Source: Portulaca oleracea
Lineage: Eukaryota > Streptophyta > Magnoliopsida > Caryophyllales > Portulacaceae
Direction: 5' to 3'
DNA: 64,000 nucleotides
Assembly: GCA_029582165.1 (NCBI GenBank)
Contig: CM055869.1
Coordinates: 58,663,518 to 58,727,517, forward strand
Under the pieces are notes generated by a model. It had not been told where the DNA came from, searched no databases, and was given only the letters and a program-made list of their open reading frames with translations. Positions within the stretch are counted from its first letter, which is position 1; every line of letters starts with the position of its first letter. Shown piece after piece: positions 28,611-37,723 of this stretch. A program made the position numbers and the translations under genes.

Positions 28611-28760
28611 TCACAAAGATGACATGAACAAGAGAAAAGTGTAAAACCAATTTTGTAAATAAATGACATCAAGAAGGTTAATATTGGAAAACAACATTTG
28701 GGACAAGTCTTGCCTTAGCTTCTTTTAAGTAGGTTTTAGATTTAGACTAGATAAGCAATA
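28130..28760. repeat. Tandem units each seeded with an (AAT)n array
   Basis: Three (AAT)n arrays (about 28139-28229, 28336-28371, 28577-28610) each precede a diverged unit ending in [TG]GGACA or GTGACA ... GAATTGAGC-CTTTTATAG. The unit spacing is about 200-240 bp. The array ends roughly 150 bp upstream of the F-box gene. Confidence 0.65.
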
Positions 28761-28905
28761 GCTTGAAAGAGACATGGTCAAAGTCAACAACCCCCCACCC
28801 CTCTAAGTTAACCTTAAGCTATAGCTAAGCTTCCTCAATTTCATATGTTAGATCAATCTTAATTTCTCCAAAACTTTGTTGGTTTCTCTTCTCTCCATAA
28901 CTAAA

Positions 28906-30204
28906 ATGAGCCAAAACGAGTCTAAGATAACCATCACTTCTGTGCCCCATAACATCCTCACAGATCACATATTGATTCGACTTCCAGTGAAAACCCTTTG
29001 CAGATTCAAGTCTGTCTCGAAACGTTGGAACTGCACGATCTCTACCCCAAAATTTGCCAAATCCCACTCTACTTACAATAGCTCCAATCAAAATTCCAAC
29101 CGTGTGTTCTTTCAGTACAGCGAGACATCATTTATGCTTGATTATGAAGCCTACGACGATGAGCACCCTTTGGGAAAACGCATGGAAAGCGAAGTAGGTT
29201 CGTATAGAGAGCCTGGCGGTTTGGTGTCCTTAGGGAAAGGCCTAAATGCTCATTTGAATGGGGCATCGGCCTTTCCCTTTGGTTCATCATGTGGATTGGT
29301 TGCTTTGTTATCCCAACAGGGTCAAATATGTGTTTGTAATCCAATCATTCAACATTATAGAACGATCCCACCTCCGCCCAACCCATTTGATGCTCTCGAT
29401 GTGGTATGTGGGTTTGGCTATGCGTCTTCTTTGGATGACTTTAAGCTCGTTTTGGGCTCAAGAGGACGATCGGAAAAGTCCTACAAGAGAGCCCTGCATG
29501 TATTTTCATTGAGGAAAAATATGTTGAGGACAATCGCAGGAGAAGATGATAAATTTCGTACCATGGCCGATTCTGATGCTGATTGGAATGGAATATTAAA
29601 CAATGAGCGTCTACATTGGTGGATGTGTCCAGTGGGGAGTAACAATGGCAGCATCATAGCATTTGACTTGCTCTATGAGGCGTTTGACCAAGTCCCGATT
29701 CCCCAGGCATTAAGCTCTAGGGTTCCTTACTTGTCCAGATCTTCAAAGCGAAGTGGCCTATCCAGCGCTGGAGGGTGCCTATGTTTGTGTATTTTTTGGG
29801 ACGAGCACAATGTGGAGATATGGAAGTTGAACGAGTATAAGAGAGTGGATTCATGGGTGAAACTGTATGATGTATATTTGAGGCCATACGGAAGTCTTGA
29901 ATACCCCTACACTGAGTTCTTTGGATTCACGAAAACGGGTAAGCTTCTAGTTCGATATAGGCATAAGGATCTGATATTTCACTCCAGCAATAAGGATGGA
30001 TATGTCCTTATAAATCCGTATCAAGATGCTTATCAGTTTAACTTCTTAGACTATTTTATAATGGAAATAGGCTCAATTGTAAACTATGTCGAAAGCCTTG
30101 TTTCCCCTCTTACATTCTTTCCAATAGTACAACAAGAAGGTAATGGAGTCGGAGACGTAGCAGAGAAAGAGATCATAGAGGAGGGTGCATCATCAGATTC
30201 TTAA
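28906..30204 (+). CDS. F-box protein with F-box-associated (kelch-type) domain
   Basis: A single-exon 432-aa protein. Residues about 10-55 form the F-box (SVPHNILTDHILIRLPVKTLCRFKSVSKRWN), which binds SKP1 in SCF ubiquitin ligases. The rest fits the F-box-associated interaction domain that recruits targets (CNPIIQHYRTIPPPP, FGYASSLDDFKLV, CLCIFW..., FGFTKTGKLLV). The ATG at 28906 is chosen because the upstream codons have no Met. The paralogue at 37724-38924 confirms the start (M-x-x-N-E). The two share the whole coding region and about 100 bp of 3' flank. The intact frame against the paralogue's frameshift suggests selection here. Substrate unknown; it resembles the At3g06240/CPR1 class of plant F-box genes. 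Confidence 0.9.
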   Translation: MSQNESKITITSVPHNILTDHILIRLPVKTLCRFKSVSKRWNCTISTPKFAKSHSTYNSSNQNSNRVFFQYSETSFMLDYEAYDDEHPLGKRMESEVGSYREPGGLVSLGKGLNAHLNGASAFPFGSSCGLVALLSQQGQICVCNPIIQHYRTIPPPPNPFDALDVVCGFGYASSLDDFKLVLGSRGRSEKSYKRALHVFSLRKNMLRTIAGEDDKFRTMADSDADWNGILNNERLHWWMCPVGSNNGSIIAFDLLYEAFDQVPIPQALSSRVPYLSRSSKRSGLSSAGGCLCLCIFWDEHNVEIWKLNEYKRVDSWVKLYDVYLRPYGSLEYPYTEFFGFTKTGKLLVRYRHKDLIFHSSNKDGYVLINPYQDAYQFNFLDYFIMEIGSIVNYVESLVSPLTFFPIVQQEGNGVGDVAEKEIIEEGASSDS

Positions 30205-30344
30205 AAGGCTTCACAATGTCACTCTTGTCATAAGTGAAAATATGTGTTTCACTTAATATTGCTTTCATGTATCGTGGTAAAAAAATTAAAAAAAAAAAAA
30301 AAACAAGAGAAGCACCATTGTCTTTGTTTGGTTTATCATCATTT

Positions 30345-30560
30345 GGTATGTTTAAATGATTGTTGAACAATGATATTATTTATGTCAATATTGTTTGGAT
30401 TGTAAAACAACATTGTAAATGTTGTAAAATATATATGATTGTTGAAAAGTTCGTATATTGATTGGATTGATATTTTATATGATTGTTGAACAATGATATT
30501 ATATATGTAATATAGACTTTGTAAAAATATTTGTGTTACATTGTGCTTTTGTGGGTCTGA
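30345..30560. repeat. F-box 3' flank with internal duplication
   Basis: ATGATTGTTGAACAATGATATTAT occurs near 30356 and 30478 (about 120-bp spacing), with a diverged intermediate near 30437. The same region matches, inverted, the 3' flank of the F-box pseudogene (37560-37640), so the duplication included it. Confidence 0.6.
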
Positions 30561-30997
30561 ACTTTGGACCCTTTTGTAAAGCATTAGATACGATTTTGAC
30601 TTTCTGACCTTTTTTGGGTCATTGCTAAAAAAAAAAACTTAATTTTGATAAGAAAGGATATGAATGTGATTACCATAATACTATTATGTTTCTCATCATT
30701 CACTATATTTTACATATACATCCCTAAAAGATTTAGCATTGTTACAAAGTTAATCATATTATTTATATTTGAACATTCATCTCACTCACCTTTATCACTA
30801 AATACATTTTTGACATTTCTGGCTAGAATATGATTTTTCAGACTTAGATGAAGTGAATTTCCCTCTAAAAACACATTTATAAAATACAATCTTGGCTCAA
30901 AATAAGTAAGATAATCGATAAAAGTTTAACTTTCCTTGACACATGTAGAAAAACATGGATATGATTAAGCCAAGATGCCTAAAGAACAAACATGGTA

Positions 30998-31237
30998 CTC
31001 CCTCCGTTCCATATTAATTATCATAATTTTGATTTTTACGGTCTCCTATGTCACGTTTTGATTGATAATTTCTTACATAAAACGTTATTAACAATTGCAA
31101 TATTATACTTTTATGATAGTATTTTTTTTCTTACGAATCTAATGGTAGTAATTTTATGTAACAACCCATTCTATACATTGAGAAATTAACAATTGCAATA
31201 CAATCTAAAGACAACAATTAATATGAAACATTGGGAG
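30998..31237. mobile_element. Stowaway-type MITE, well preserved
   Basis: Termini CTCCCTCCGTTCCATATTAA and, reversed, CTCCCAATGTTTCATATTAA are flanked by TA at 30996-30997 and 31238-31239. Length is about 240 bp. Confidence 0.88.
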
Positions 31238-31329
31238 TATATTAATCGAGATTTCAGCATACAAAACTTAGCTCATATGAGCTCAAACAATCAACTCTAC
31301 CACAACCTACTGCTGCTGCTTTAAACAAA

Positions 31330-32372
31330 CAAAAAATTACTCGGAGGTACCCAAATATTTGGAGAAACTATTTTTTGGTACCCCAACTTTTCAAAACTCA
31401 TTTTAAGGTACCCTTACTTTTTGGGTGTTGGAGTATTTCAAGAGTTTAGAGGCATAAAAGTATAAGGCATAAGCACAGGATCGACCGGGAGGTCGAATAA
31501 GAGCTTAACAAAGAAAATGGACTCAACACGGATCGTGTTCAGTATGACACGACCCGTGTTGGCATCCAGAAAGTTTAGAAAGTGTGCTCAGGATCAACAC
31601 GGACCGTGTTGATGCAACACGGGTCGTGTTGAGCACTGACAGGATTGAATTTATAATCCCTTGATTTATGCCTCATGATCAAATCCTTTTGAGCATGTTT
31701 TGGGATAAGATTTGACTGAGAAATCAGTCTTGATTTCTCATCATTATGAGTCAACCAAATCCCATGGATTATGCTCTATGATTATGGCAAGTTTGACCCT
31801 CTTGATGGCTCCAAAGTTCACTATTTAAGGTGGATGAATTGCACATTCATCCACACCCTCAATCATCTTCTTCTTCCTCTATAGAAAGCATTCAACACAC
31901 TCCTAAGGTGTTGATTGCAGCAAATCTTTAAGAGTACCTTGAGAAATCTTGTAACCTTGTTTACAAGCAGGTTAGGTTTTACTCTTGAGTCTTTTCACGG
32001 TCTAGTAAATAAGTCTTAAGGCAAGCCGGTTTATCCGTCGACTCCTAACTACCCAAGTGATCCCCCATCTTCCATGTGACCGTGTTTCTCCATCTCACTG
32101 TTTTTTCCAACATTGGGTTAGTAATTATTTGGTGCTTTTCCGGCAATCAATTTTATTAAGTGATCGAAATACACTTATTCTTCTTCTTTAAGGCATTTCT
32201 TAAAAAATGGAAGAAGAAGGGTATTTTCGATCACTTAACCAAATTAATAACCGAAAAAGCACCTAATAATTTCTAGCCTAAAAAGTAAGGGCACCCCAAA
32301 ATGAGTTTTGAAAAATTAGGGTACCTGAAAAACATGTCACCAAAAGTTAGGGTACTTACGAGTAATTTTTTG
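31330..32372. mobile_element. Foldback MITE (Mutator-like) split by a solo LTR
   Basis: Perfect 14-bp ends CAAAAAATTACTCG at both sides (inverted) continue into long arms with GGTACCC and CAAAACTCATTTT words. Flanks TTAAACAAA (31321-31329) and TTAAACAAG (32373-32381) are a 9-bp duplication with one mismatch, fitting Mutator-like elements. The central 31426-32112 is an unrelated solo LTR. Without it the element is about 350 bp. A smaller internal hairpin (AAGTGATCGAAATAC against its complement) lies near 32160-32240. Confidence 0.85.
31426..32112 (+). mobile_element. Solo LTR nested in the foldback MITE
   Basis: Starts TGTTGGAGTATTTC and ends TTCCAACA. Identical TTGGG lies at 31421-31425 and 32113-32117, a 5-bp LTR-retrotransposon target duplication. 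It shares its beginning and a palindromic motif with the solo LTR at 3192-3846. CAACACGG-NCCGTGTTG-type palindromes occur at 31524, 31545, 31595 and 31615. A CTATTTAAGG core near 31821 could be the TATA region. Confidence 0.9.
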
Positions 32373-32696
32373 TTAAACAAGAAGTCAGAGAGATTTATAT
32401 ACTCTGAATTTTCTGTACCTTCTAACATGTTCAATGTGGGGTTTTATGTGTAATATACCCAAAAATACCAACAAATTCATTCGCAAAAACATATGGATCG
32501 GATATAAATCAAAGATCATGTCTTATATGTTAAAACCCTACTCAAGATTGCAACCCTTTTTTTTTCATGGGTACGTAGAAGTTTGATAAAATAAGGGTGG
32601 GTATGTTCAGCAGCACTTCAGCTAAAGGTAGATATTGAGTTCTAGTAGGAAAATTTAGGTAGATTTAAATAAAAAGAAAGTAAATTTAGATACTAA

Positions 32697-32881
32697 GGCC
32701 CCGTCAAATTCATGGGTAAGTTTAACTTCTCAAATTTACTAGTTTTTACTAAAATTTACCAAAATTTAAAAAAACCAAAAAATTTTTTTTGATATATTAG
32801 TATCAATTTGCCAAAATTTACCAAAAGTAACAAAATTCAACTTTTACCAAACTATTTTTTACCCATAAATTTGACTGGGCC
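32697..32881. mobile_element. Harbinger/Tourist-type MITE, complete
   Basis: Ends GGCCCCGTCAAATTCATGGG and, reversed, GGCCCAGTCAAATTTATGGG; TAA at 32694-32696 and 32882-32884 is the 3-bp target duplication. It is the best-preserved copy of the family in this window. Confidence 0.92.
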
Positions 32882-33198
32882 TAATAAATGAGTTTTTTTT
32901 TTCATGACTACCTTTTCCTAAAGAAATTTTCCCACTGAAATCTTTACCCTTGAAAAAATTCCTTGATAAAAATTCTTACCAAAATCTTTTCCTAAAGAAA
33001 CAGTAAAAATCAAAAGCACACCATCATCAAACAAACAAACAAACAAACAAACAAAAATATTGACCACTAACACCATGATCAAAACTATATACATTGTCAA
33101 TTTCTCATTTACTTGTAACTAAGATCACCAACTACAACCAAGAAAAATCATCAAAATTTAGCCATTCTTACCCCAAATTTGTTTGGTGTCACTTGTAC

Positions 33199-33756
33199 TC
33201 AAAAATTTGGCATAGTTTCACTCCCAGTATCAATCTCCTTCTCCTTCTTTTTTCCTCCTCCAATTCCAAACATCCCCTTACTCTCTTTCTCCTCTTCTCC
33301 TAAACCCGAACCCGAATCCAGATTCGGGCCTTCGAGCGCGGCCCGAGGGACCCGGTCCAGCAAGATGCCGATGCCCTCGATGAGCGCGAGGCACATGCCG
33401 CCGGCGACGGCGGACGTGGCGGTGGCGCGGAGGCCGCGGCGGAGGGAGAGGAACCCTCCGGCGGCGGCGCCGGCGAGGACGGAGTTCCAGGGGTCCTCCT
33501 TCCGACGGGCGAAGACGAGGGCGCAGTCGAAGACGGAGAAGAGGCCGCCCCAGAGGGCGAAGCTGCCGGCGGTCCGGGGGGCCTTGAGGCGGGCGTTTTG
33601 GGCGGCGCCGGAGAGGCGGCAGCCGCGGGTGGAGTTGCGGAGGCCGACGAGGAAGTGCCAGGCGGCGCCGCCGAGAGCGCCCATCGCGAAGGCACCGCCG
33701 ACGTCGTCGGAGATGCGGTCGGGGCAGAGCTCGCGGCTGAGCTCCGGCGATCCCAT
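33199..33756 (-). CDS. TIM17: TIM17/22/23-family mitochondrial import protein (TIM17-like)
   Basis: A single-exon 185-aa protein, probably a channel-associated subunit of the TIM23 translocase in the mitochondrial inner membrane. The domain spans about residues 15-125 with four Gly/Ala-rich membrane segments. DDVGGAFAMGALGGAAWHFLVG, GGLFSVFDCALVFARRKEDPWNS and AGAAAGGFLSLRRGL match plant TIM17 closely. Plant TIM17 genes are also intronless and vary in C-terminal length; this one is on the short side (Arabidopsis TIM17-2 is longer). The C-terminal tail (about 140-185) has an SGSG/GGGKKKEKE low-complexity run. Coding GC is very high against AT-rich flanks. A 374-bp MITE sits about 125 bp upstream of the start codon. 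Confidence 0.93.
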   Translation of the reverse strand: MGSPELSRELCPDRISDDVGGAFAMGALGGAAWHFLVGLRNSTRGCRLSGAAQNARLKAPRTAGSFALWGGLFSVFDCALVFARRKEDPWNSVLAGAAAGGFLSLRRGLRATATSAVAGGMCLALIEGIGILLDRVPRAALEGPNLDSGSGLGEEEKESKGMFGIGGGKKKEKEIDTGSETMPNF

Positions 33757-33879
33757 GGCGGTGGAAAGTTTCTTGGAGTTTCTTGGGAAGGAGGGTAGGA
33801 AAACAGAGACGATGGATTGATTGCATGGAGGAGTTCTGGGTTTTATTTTATAGTTGGAGGAGGATTTTAATTTTGGGTG

Positions 33880-34253
33880 ATGATAAGTGTCTTGCCCTAA
33901 GACACTCCTTAAATGTCTTCTCCCTTATAAAATCAATACTTATTATCGTTTTTAACCCCAATTTTTTTGACAGATACTATTAATTATCAATTATAAGAAG
34001 CTTGGAATGTGTTGGCTACGCCAACAATTAAAATTGACACCCTAACGAATGAACCCCATCCGTTGGGCATATTTTAGACGCTTTTTTGTAAATTTTTAAA
34101 AATATAGATAAAAGTGTGATTTTATACAATTTATATATATTATTATAGTTATAGAAGTCAATCATGTAACTTTTTTCCAATTTAATTCACAAATATATAG
34201 GTTTTCTATAATGACAAGACACAAAATATGTGTCTTGCACAAGACTTTTATCA
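33880..34253. mobile_element. MITE of the 370-bp family (copy 2) in the TIM17 upstream region
   Basis: Full-length match to 5997-6369 in reverse orientation. Left end TGATAAGTGTCTTGCCCTAA; right end, reversed, AATGATAAAAGTCTTGTGCA. It begins about 125 bp 5' of the TIM17 start codon (minus-strand gene), so it lies within or next to its promoter or 5' UTR. Confidence 0.8.
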
Positions 34254-35307
34254 TTTCCCTTTAATTTTTGTTTCAGTGTTTTTTTTGTTTTCTTTTGTTT
34301 TTTTGGGGTGGGTTTTCTACTTTTCTTGTTTAGAAAGAATCGTACTTTTAATTTCTATTTAGTATTTTCGTGGTTCTTTTTTGGGATAGATGGGTCTTGT
34401 ATTTTCATGCATAATGTATTTTTATTTTATTTTATTTGTATTCCAGTTTTTTTTTTTTAACAAAGAGATATAAGTCATGTTCTTTACTTTTTTTTAATAA
34501 TGCTAAGTTAAGTTTATTATATCCTTTTCTTATTTTACCTTACCTTAATAATCAAATCAATGCCATTTTATTTTATTTTTCATACCTTTTCTTTTGGAGC
34601 TATTCATTAGTATAGGATTTGATCGCATTAAGTCGCACTGGACCAAATACCGAATAAGAGGACTGATCTAGACCGAGGACTATACCGAACATTTTTCGGT
34701 TATGGACTGGATTGATCAAATGGATCGAATTGTGGGGCAGATATGTGATTAAATTTTGCATGAACCAGTGAAGCGGTTGATTATGCATGGTGGCATATTT
34801 GACGGTGGCCGACTTAGCGAGAACCGCGTGGTGGACGACTGCGAAGGAGAAAACAACAAATCTGGGGAATGGGGAGTGGGGAGCGCCGGTGAAGCGATTG
34901 AGTGCAAAGGGGGGACGATGGCTGTGGGTGATCGTGGTGGCCCTCGGTGACATCAAGTGGTGGAGGGAACAACAAAAATACAAAATGAACAAATAGTTTT
35001 CCAAAATGTGAAATACCTCCGAGTAATTGTTTAGCTATCTATAATTGTGTTGGAGGATGCTCTAGATAGTTTTTTTGAAAGAATGACTATGGGTTATTTA
35101 TTTGTTTACCTTTGTTAAAAAAACAAAAACTTAAAAAAATGAAGAGAAAATTAAGATAAAACCCGAAGGAAGGGAACAGGGCTAAACCCAATTAACCAAG
35201 TAAACCAACCCAACTGATTCATTCCTATGCTATCACTTCACCGCGGATTTATCTTCGTTCTTCCTGCTGTGGATGAGCGATACAAATCGAGCTTCCTGCT
35301 GATAACA
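34254..35307. other. Intergenic region between TIM17 and SpoU genes
   Basis: 34254-34600 is T-rich with no gene. 34610-34720 has GGACCAAATACCGAA/ACCGAGGACT words resembling 23455-23760, a probable old repeat. 34756-34995 is GC-richer and open on both strands, but I recognise no domain. 35170-35307 is likely the SpoU promoter. Confidence 0.4.
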
Positions 35308-35331
35308 ATGGCGGCCCTCGACCTCCATTGA
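35308..35331 (+). promoter_or_regulatory. Short upstream ORF in the SpoU leader (MAALDLH-stop)
   Basis: An ATG in the context AACAATGGCG, close to the plant consensus, opens a 7-codon frame ending in TGA, 124 bp before the main start. It matters only if transcription starts upstream of 35308, which the sequence does not prove; an intron donor-like GTAAAC follows at 35339. Confidence 0.3.
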
Positions 35332-35454
35332 AGCTAAGGTAAACTTTCTCCAAAAAAAATCTCATCTTTTACCGTTCTCAGTACCGTCTTCTTCCCCCAA
35401 ATCCCTGAAAAAATCAGATCCTTTCCAACAATTTCATCGCAAATTCTTCACACT

Positions 35455-37032
35455 ATGTACTCCAATTTATCCAAGTCCCAAGCTTTACCCATGGCTCTGA
35501 AGGTAACCTCACAAAAACCCGCAAAAATCTGGGTTTGTCCAAAACCCCTCTTAAACCCTAATTCTGTCGCCCCTTGTTGTGGGTTTGGGGAGAGAGTTCA
35601 ATCTCTCAAACCCTCGAAAATTTCGTTCAGTTTTGGTGGGTTTTGTCTCGGATTTGCGATACCTAGGTCAAGATTGGGAGGAGGGATTAGGGTTTATTCT
35701 AATATGTCTAGACCCAGAAGAAATCTCCCTTGGTTGAATGATAATGATGGTGGTGGTAATGTTGTTGTTGGGGATTTGAATAGAAATGAGAAATTTGTGA
35801 AATCGAAACCGAAACCAAAACCTAGTAGTAGTAGTAGTAGTAAGTCATCATGGGAGATATCAGCAGAGAAGTTCCTGCAGAAAAGTGGGTCTTCATCTGT
35901 TAAGGATGAGGTTGAGCTCGATTGGCGAAACCCGCCTTTCGAAAGGGGTGATAATGTAGATGAATATGATCGAAACGATGTGATCAATGAGCCTAGACAT
36001 AGCAGGATTAAGACGGCAAGGGTTAGGCCTCAGCTTGAGAGGTGGAATAGGCAGGAGAATTGGGGTAGGAAGACGTATCGTGAGGCTCATCACGAGTCGA
36101 CTTTGCCTAAGATGGTTGGTGAAGGTGTTTACGGGGTTGGTCCGGTTTTGGCCGCGTTATGTGCCGGTAGGAGGGAGTTCTACACCTTGTTTGTCCAAGA
36201 AGGGTTGGAGAATTCGAGCAAAATGAACAAGAAGCGAAAGGATAAGAAGGGTTTCGAGAAGGTGTTGAAGATAGCGGATAGAATCGGGTTAACCATCAAG
36301 GAGATTTCGAAACATGACCTCAACATGATCTCTGACAACCGGCCTCACCAGGGTCTTGTCCTAGACGCGTCTCCATTAGAAATGGTAAACATAAAGGAGC
36401 TAGACCCGGTCTCGGAGCATGATACGGGTCTACTTTGGGTGGCTTTGGATGAGGTCACGGACCCGCAAAACCTCGGGGCCATCGTCCGGTCCTCCTACTT
36501 CTTCGGCGCGTCCGGGGTGGTTTTGTGTGCAAAGAACTCCGCCCCGTTGAGCGGGGTCGTGAGCAAGGCAAGTGCAGGATCGCTCGAGTTAATGGAGGTT
36601 AGGTCGTGCAAGAACATGATGCAGTTTCTTACATCGTGCGCGGAAAACGGTTGGCGGGTCGTTGGAGGGTCGGTCTCTTCGAGGGCGGTCCCGTTGCGCG
36701 AGGTGGGGCCTGGGGAGCCCACAGTGCTCGTTTTGGGGAGCGAGGGGACTGGGTTGAGGCCTTTGGTCGAGAGGTCGTGCACGCAGCTCGTGAGGATCCC
36801 GGGGAATATACCCATCGACATTTCATCAGGAAGATTTAATGATGATGAAGAAATGGAGGGTCAAAGCTCGGGGGAAGCATTGAGGTCTTTCATGGCGGTT
36901 GAGAGCTTGAATGTCAGTGTTGCCGCGGGCGTGTTGCTTCACCATTTCATCGGAAACAATGCGAGTGATTATGTACCGGGTGATGTGGAGACCGAGGACA
37001 TCGATGGAAGTCAAGATCAAGAGTCATTGTAA
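35455..37032 (+). CDS. SpoU/TrmH-family rRNA 2'-O-ribose methyltransferase (MRM1-like)
   Basis: A single-exon 525-aa enzyme that transfers methyl from S-adenosylmethionine to a ribose 2'-OH in rRNA (or tRNA), probably in an organelle. Residues 1-85 are Ser/Lys-rich and acid-poor, fitting a transit peptide; 86-215 is a poorly conserved basic linker with a Ser run. The SpoU substrate-binding domain starts near 222 (GVYGVGPVLAALCAGRREF). The SPOUT knot domain runs about 325-505: motif 1 DEVTDPQNLGAIVRSS, motif 2 VLVLGSEGTGLRP, motif 3 SLNVSVAAGVLLHHF. The Asn/Arg of motif 1, the Glu of motif 2 and the Ser-x-Asn of motif 3 are all present. About 15 non-conserved acidic residues (DDEEMEGQSSGE) are inserted before motif 3. 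Met13 is an alternative start. Closest by memory to At2g19870. Confidence 0.94.
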   Translation: MYSNLSKSQALPMALKVTSQKPAKIWVCPKPLLNPNSVAPCCGFGERVQSLKPSKISFSFGGFCLGFAIPRSRLGGGIRVYSNMSRPRRNLPWLNDNDGGGNVVVGDLNRNEKFVKSKPKPKPSSSSSSKSSWEISAEKFLQKSGSSSVKDEVELDWRNPPFERGDNVDEYDRNDVINEPRHSRIKTARVRPQLERWNRQENWGRKTYREAHHESTLPKMVGEGVYGVGPVLAALCAGRREFYTLFVQEGLENSSKMNKKRKDKKGFEKVLKIADRIGLTIKEISKHDLNMISDNRPHQGLVLDASPLEMVNIKELDPVSEHDTGLLWVALDEVTDPQNLGAIVRSSYFFGASGVVLCAKNSAPLSGVVSKASAGSLELMEVRSCKNMMQFLTSCAENGWRVVGGSVSSRAVPLREVGPGEPTVLVLGSEGTGLRPLVERSCTQLVRIPGNIPIDISSGRFNDDEEMEGQSSGEALRSFMAVESLNVSVAAGVLLHHFIGNNASDYVPGDVETEDIDGSQDQESL

Positions 37033-37640
37033 GTGATTCTTCTACCATTAGTAGTTTGTGTCATTTTAGTTAGCATTGTTAGTGTTTGTTGCCTTTTTGT
37101 TTAACTGATGGTTCAAATTTACCAGAAGGTTATAGCCTTATAGGATGTTTTTGTTGGATGATTGAAGTGTATAATGCATTTAGTGTTGGAAAAAAAACTC
37201 GGCCCGGGTTGAATTCGGGTCAGTTAATGTCAAAATTTGGATGAAAAAGCTTGCCACCTTTTTTCTGTGTTGGTCAATTGGGATGGACCTAAATTTGGGT
37301 CGGAATTAGACATCTGAATATTCAGTCAAATCAGTCAACGTCAAAATTCAGACAGAAAATCTTGGACCGTACCTAGCTTTTCCCGGTCGTACAATAACCC
37401 TTTAATCTTTTTTATTGTAATCGATGCAAACTTAAAATTACCCAACCTAGAACGGAACGAAAACATTAACCGGTCAGGTCCAAGTTTCACCCGACTTGTA
37501 CTTGAACCGAATGATTATATCTAAACTTCTAAAGTAATTCTTTTCACGTCTTTTACATTACAATGCTGTTTTACAATGCAATCAACAGTACATACATAAT
37601 GGTATTGTTCATCAATCATTTAAGAAACCAAACTTGCTCA
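37033..37640. repeat. SpoU trailer, CCGGGT-type remnant and shared F-box 3' flank
   Basis: 37200-37500 contains GGCCCGGGTTGAATTCGGGT and similar words of the 1745-2007 hAT family, without clear termini. 37560-37640 matches, inverted, the 3' flank of the F-box gene at 30350-30440 (AATGATTG-TGAACAAT, GTAAAACA-CATTGTA). Confidence 0.5.
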
Positions 37641-37723
37641 TTTTTTTTTAACAATGGTAAATGAAACCCATATTAGACGCATCTTTTCACAAGAGTGACA
37701 TAATAATGAAGTCTGTAAGTCTG

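Noticed and set aside
28876..28905. An upstream start for the F-box gene
   Set aside because: These codons contain no ATG; the first Met is at 28906 and matches the paralogue.
33179..33820. Open frame antisense to TIM17 (213 codons)
   Set aside because: Ala/Arg/Pro-rich shadow of a GC-rich gene; no domain.
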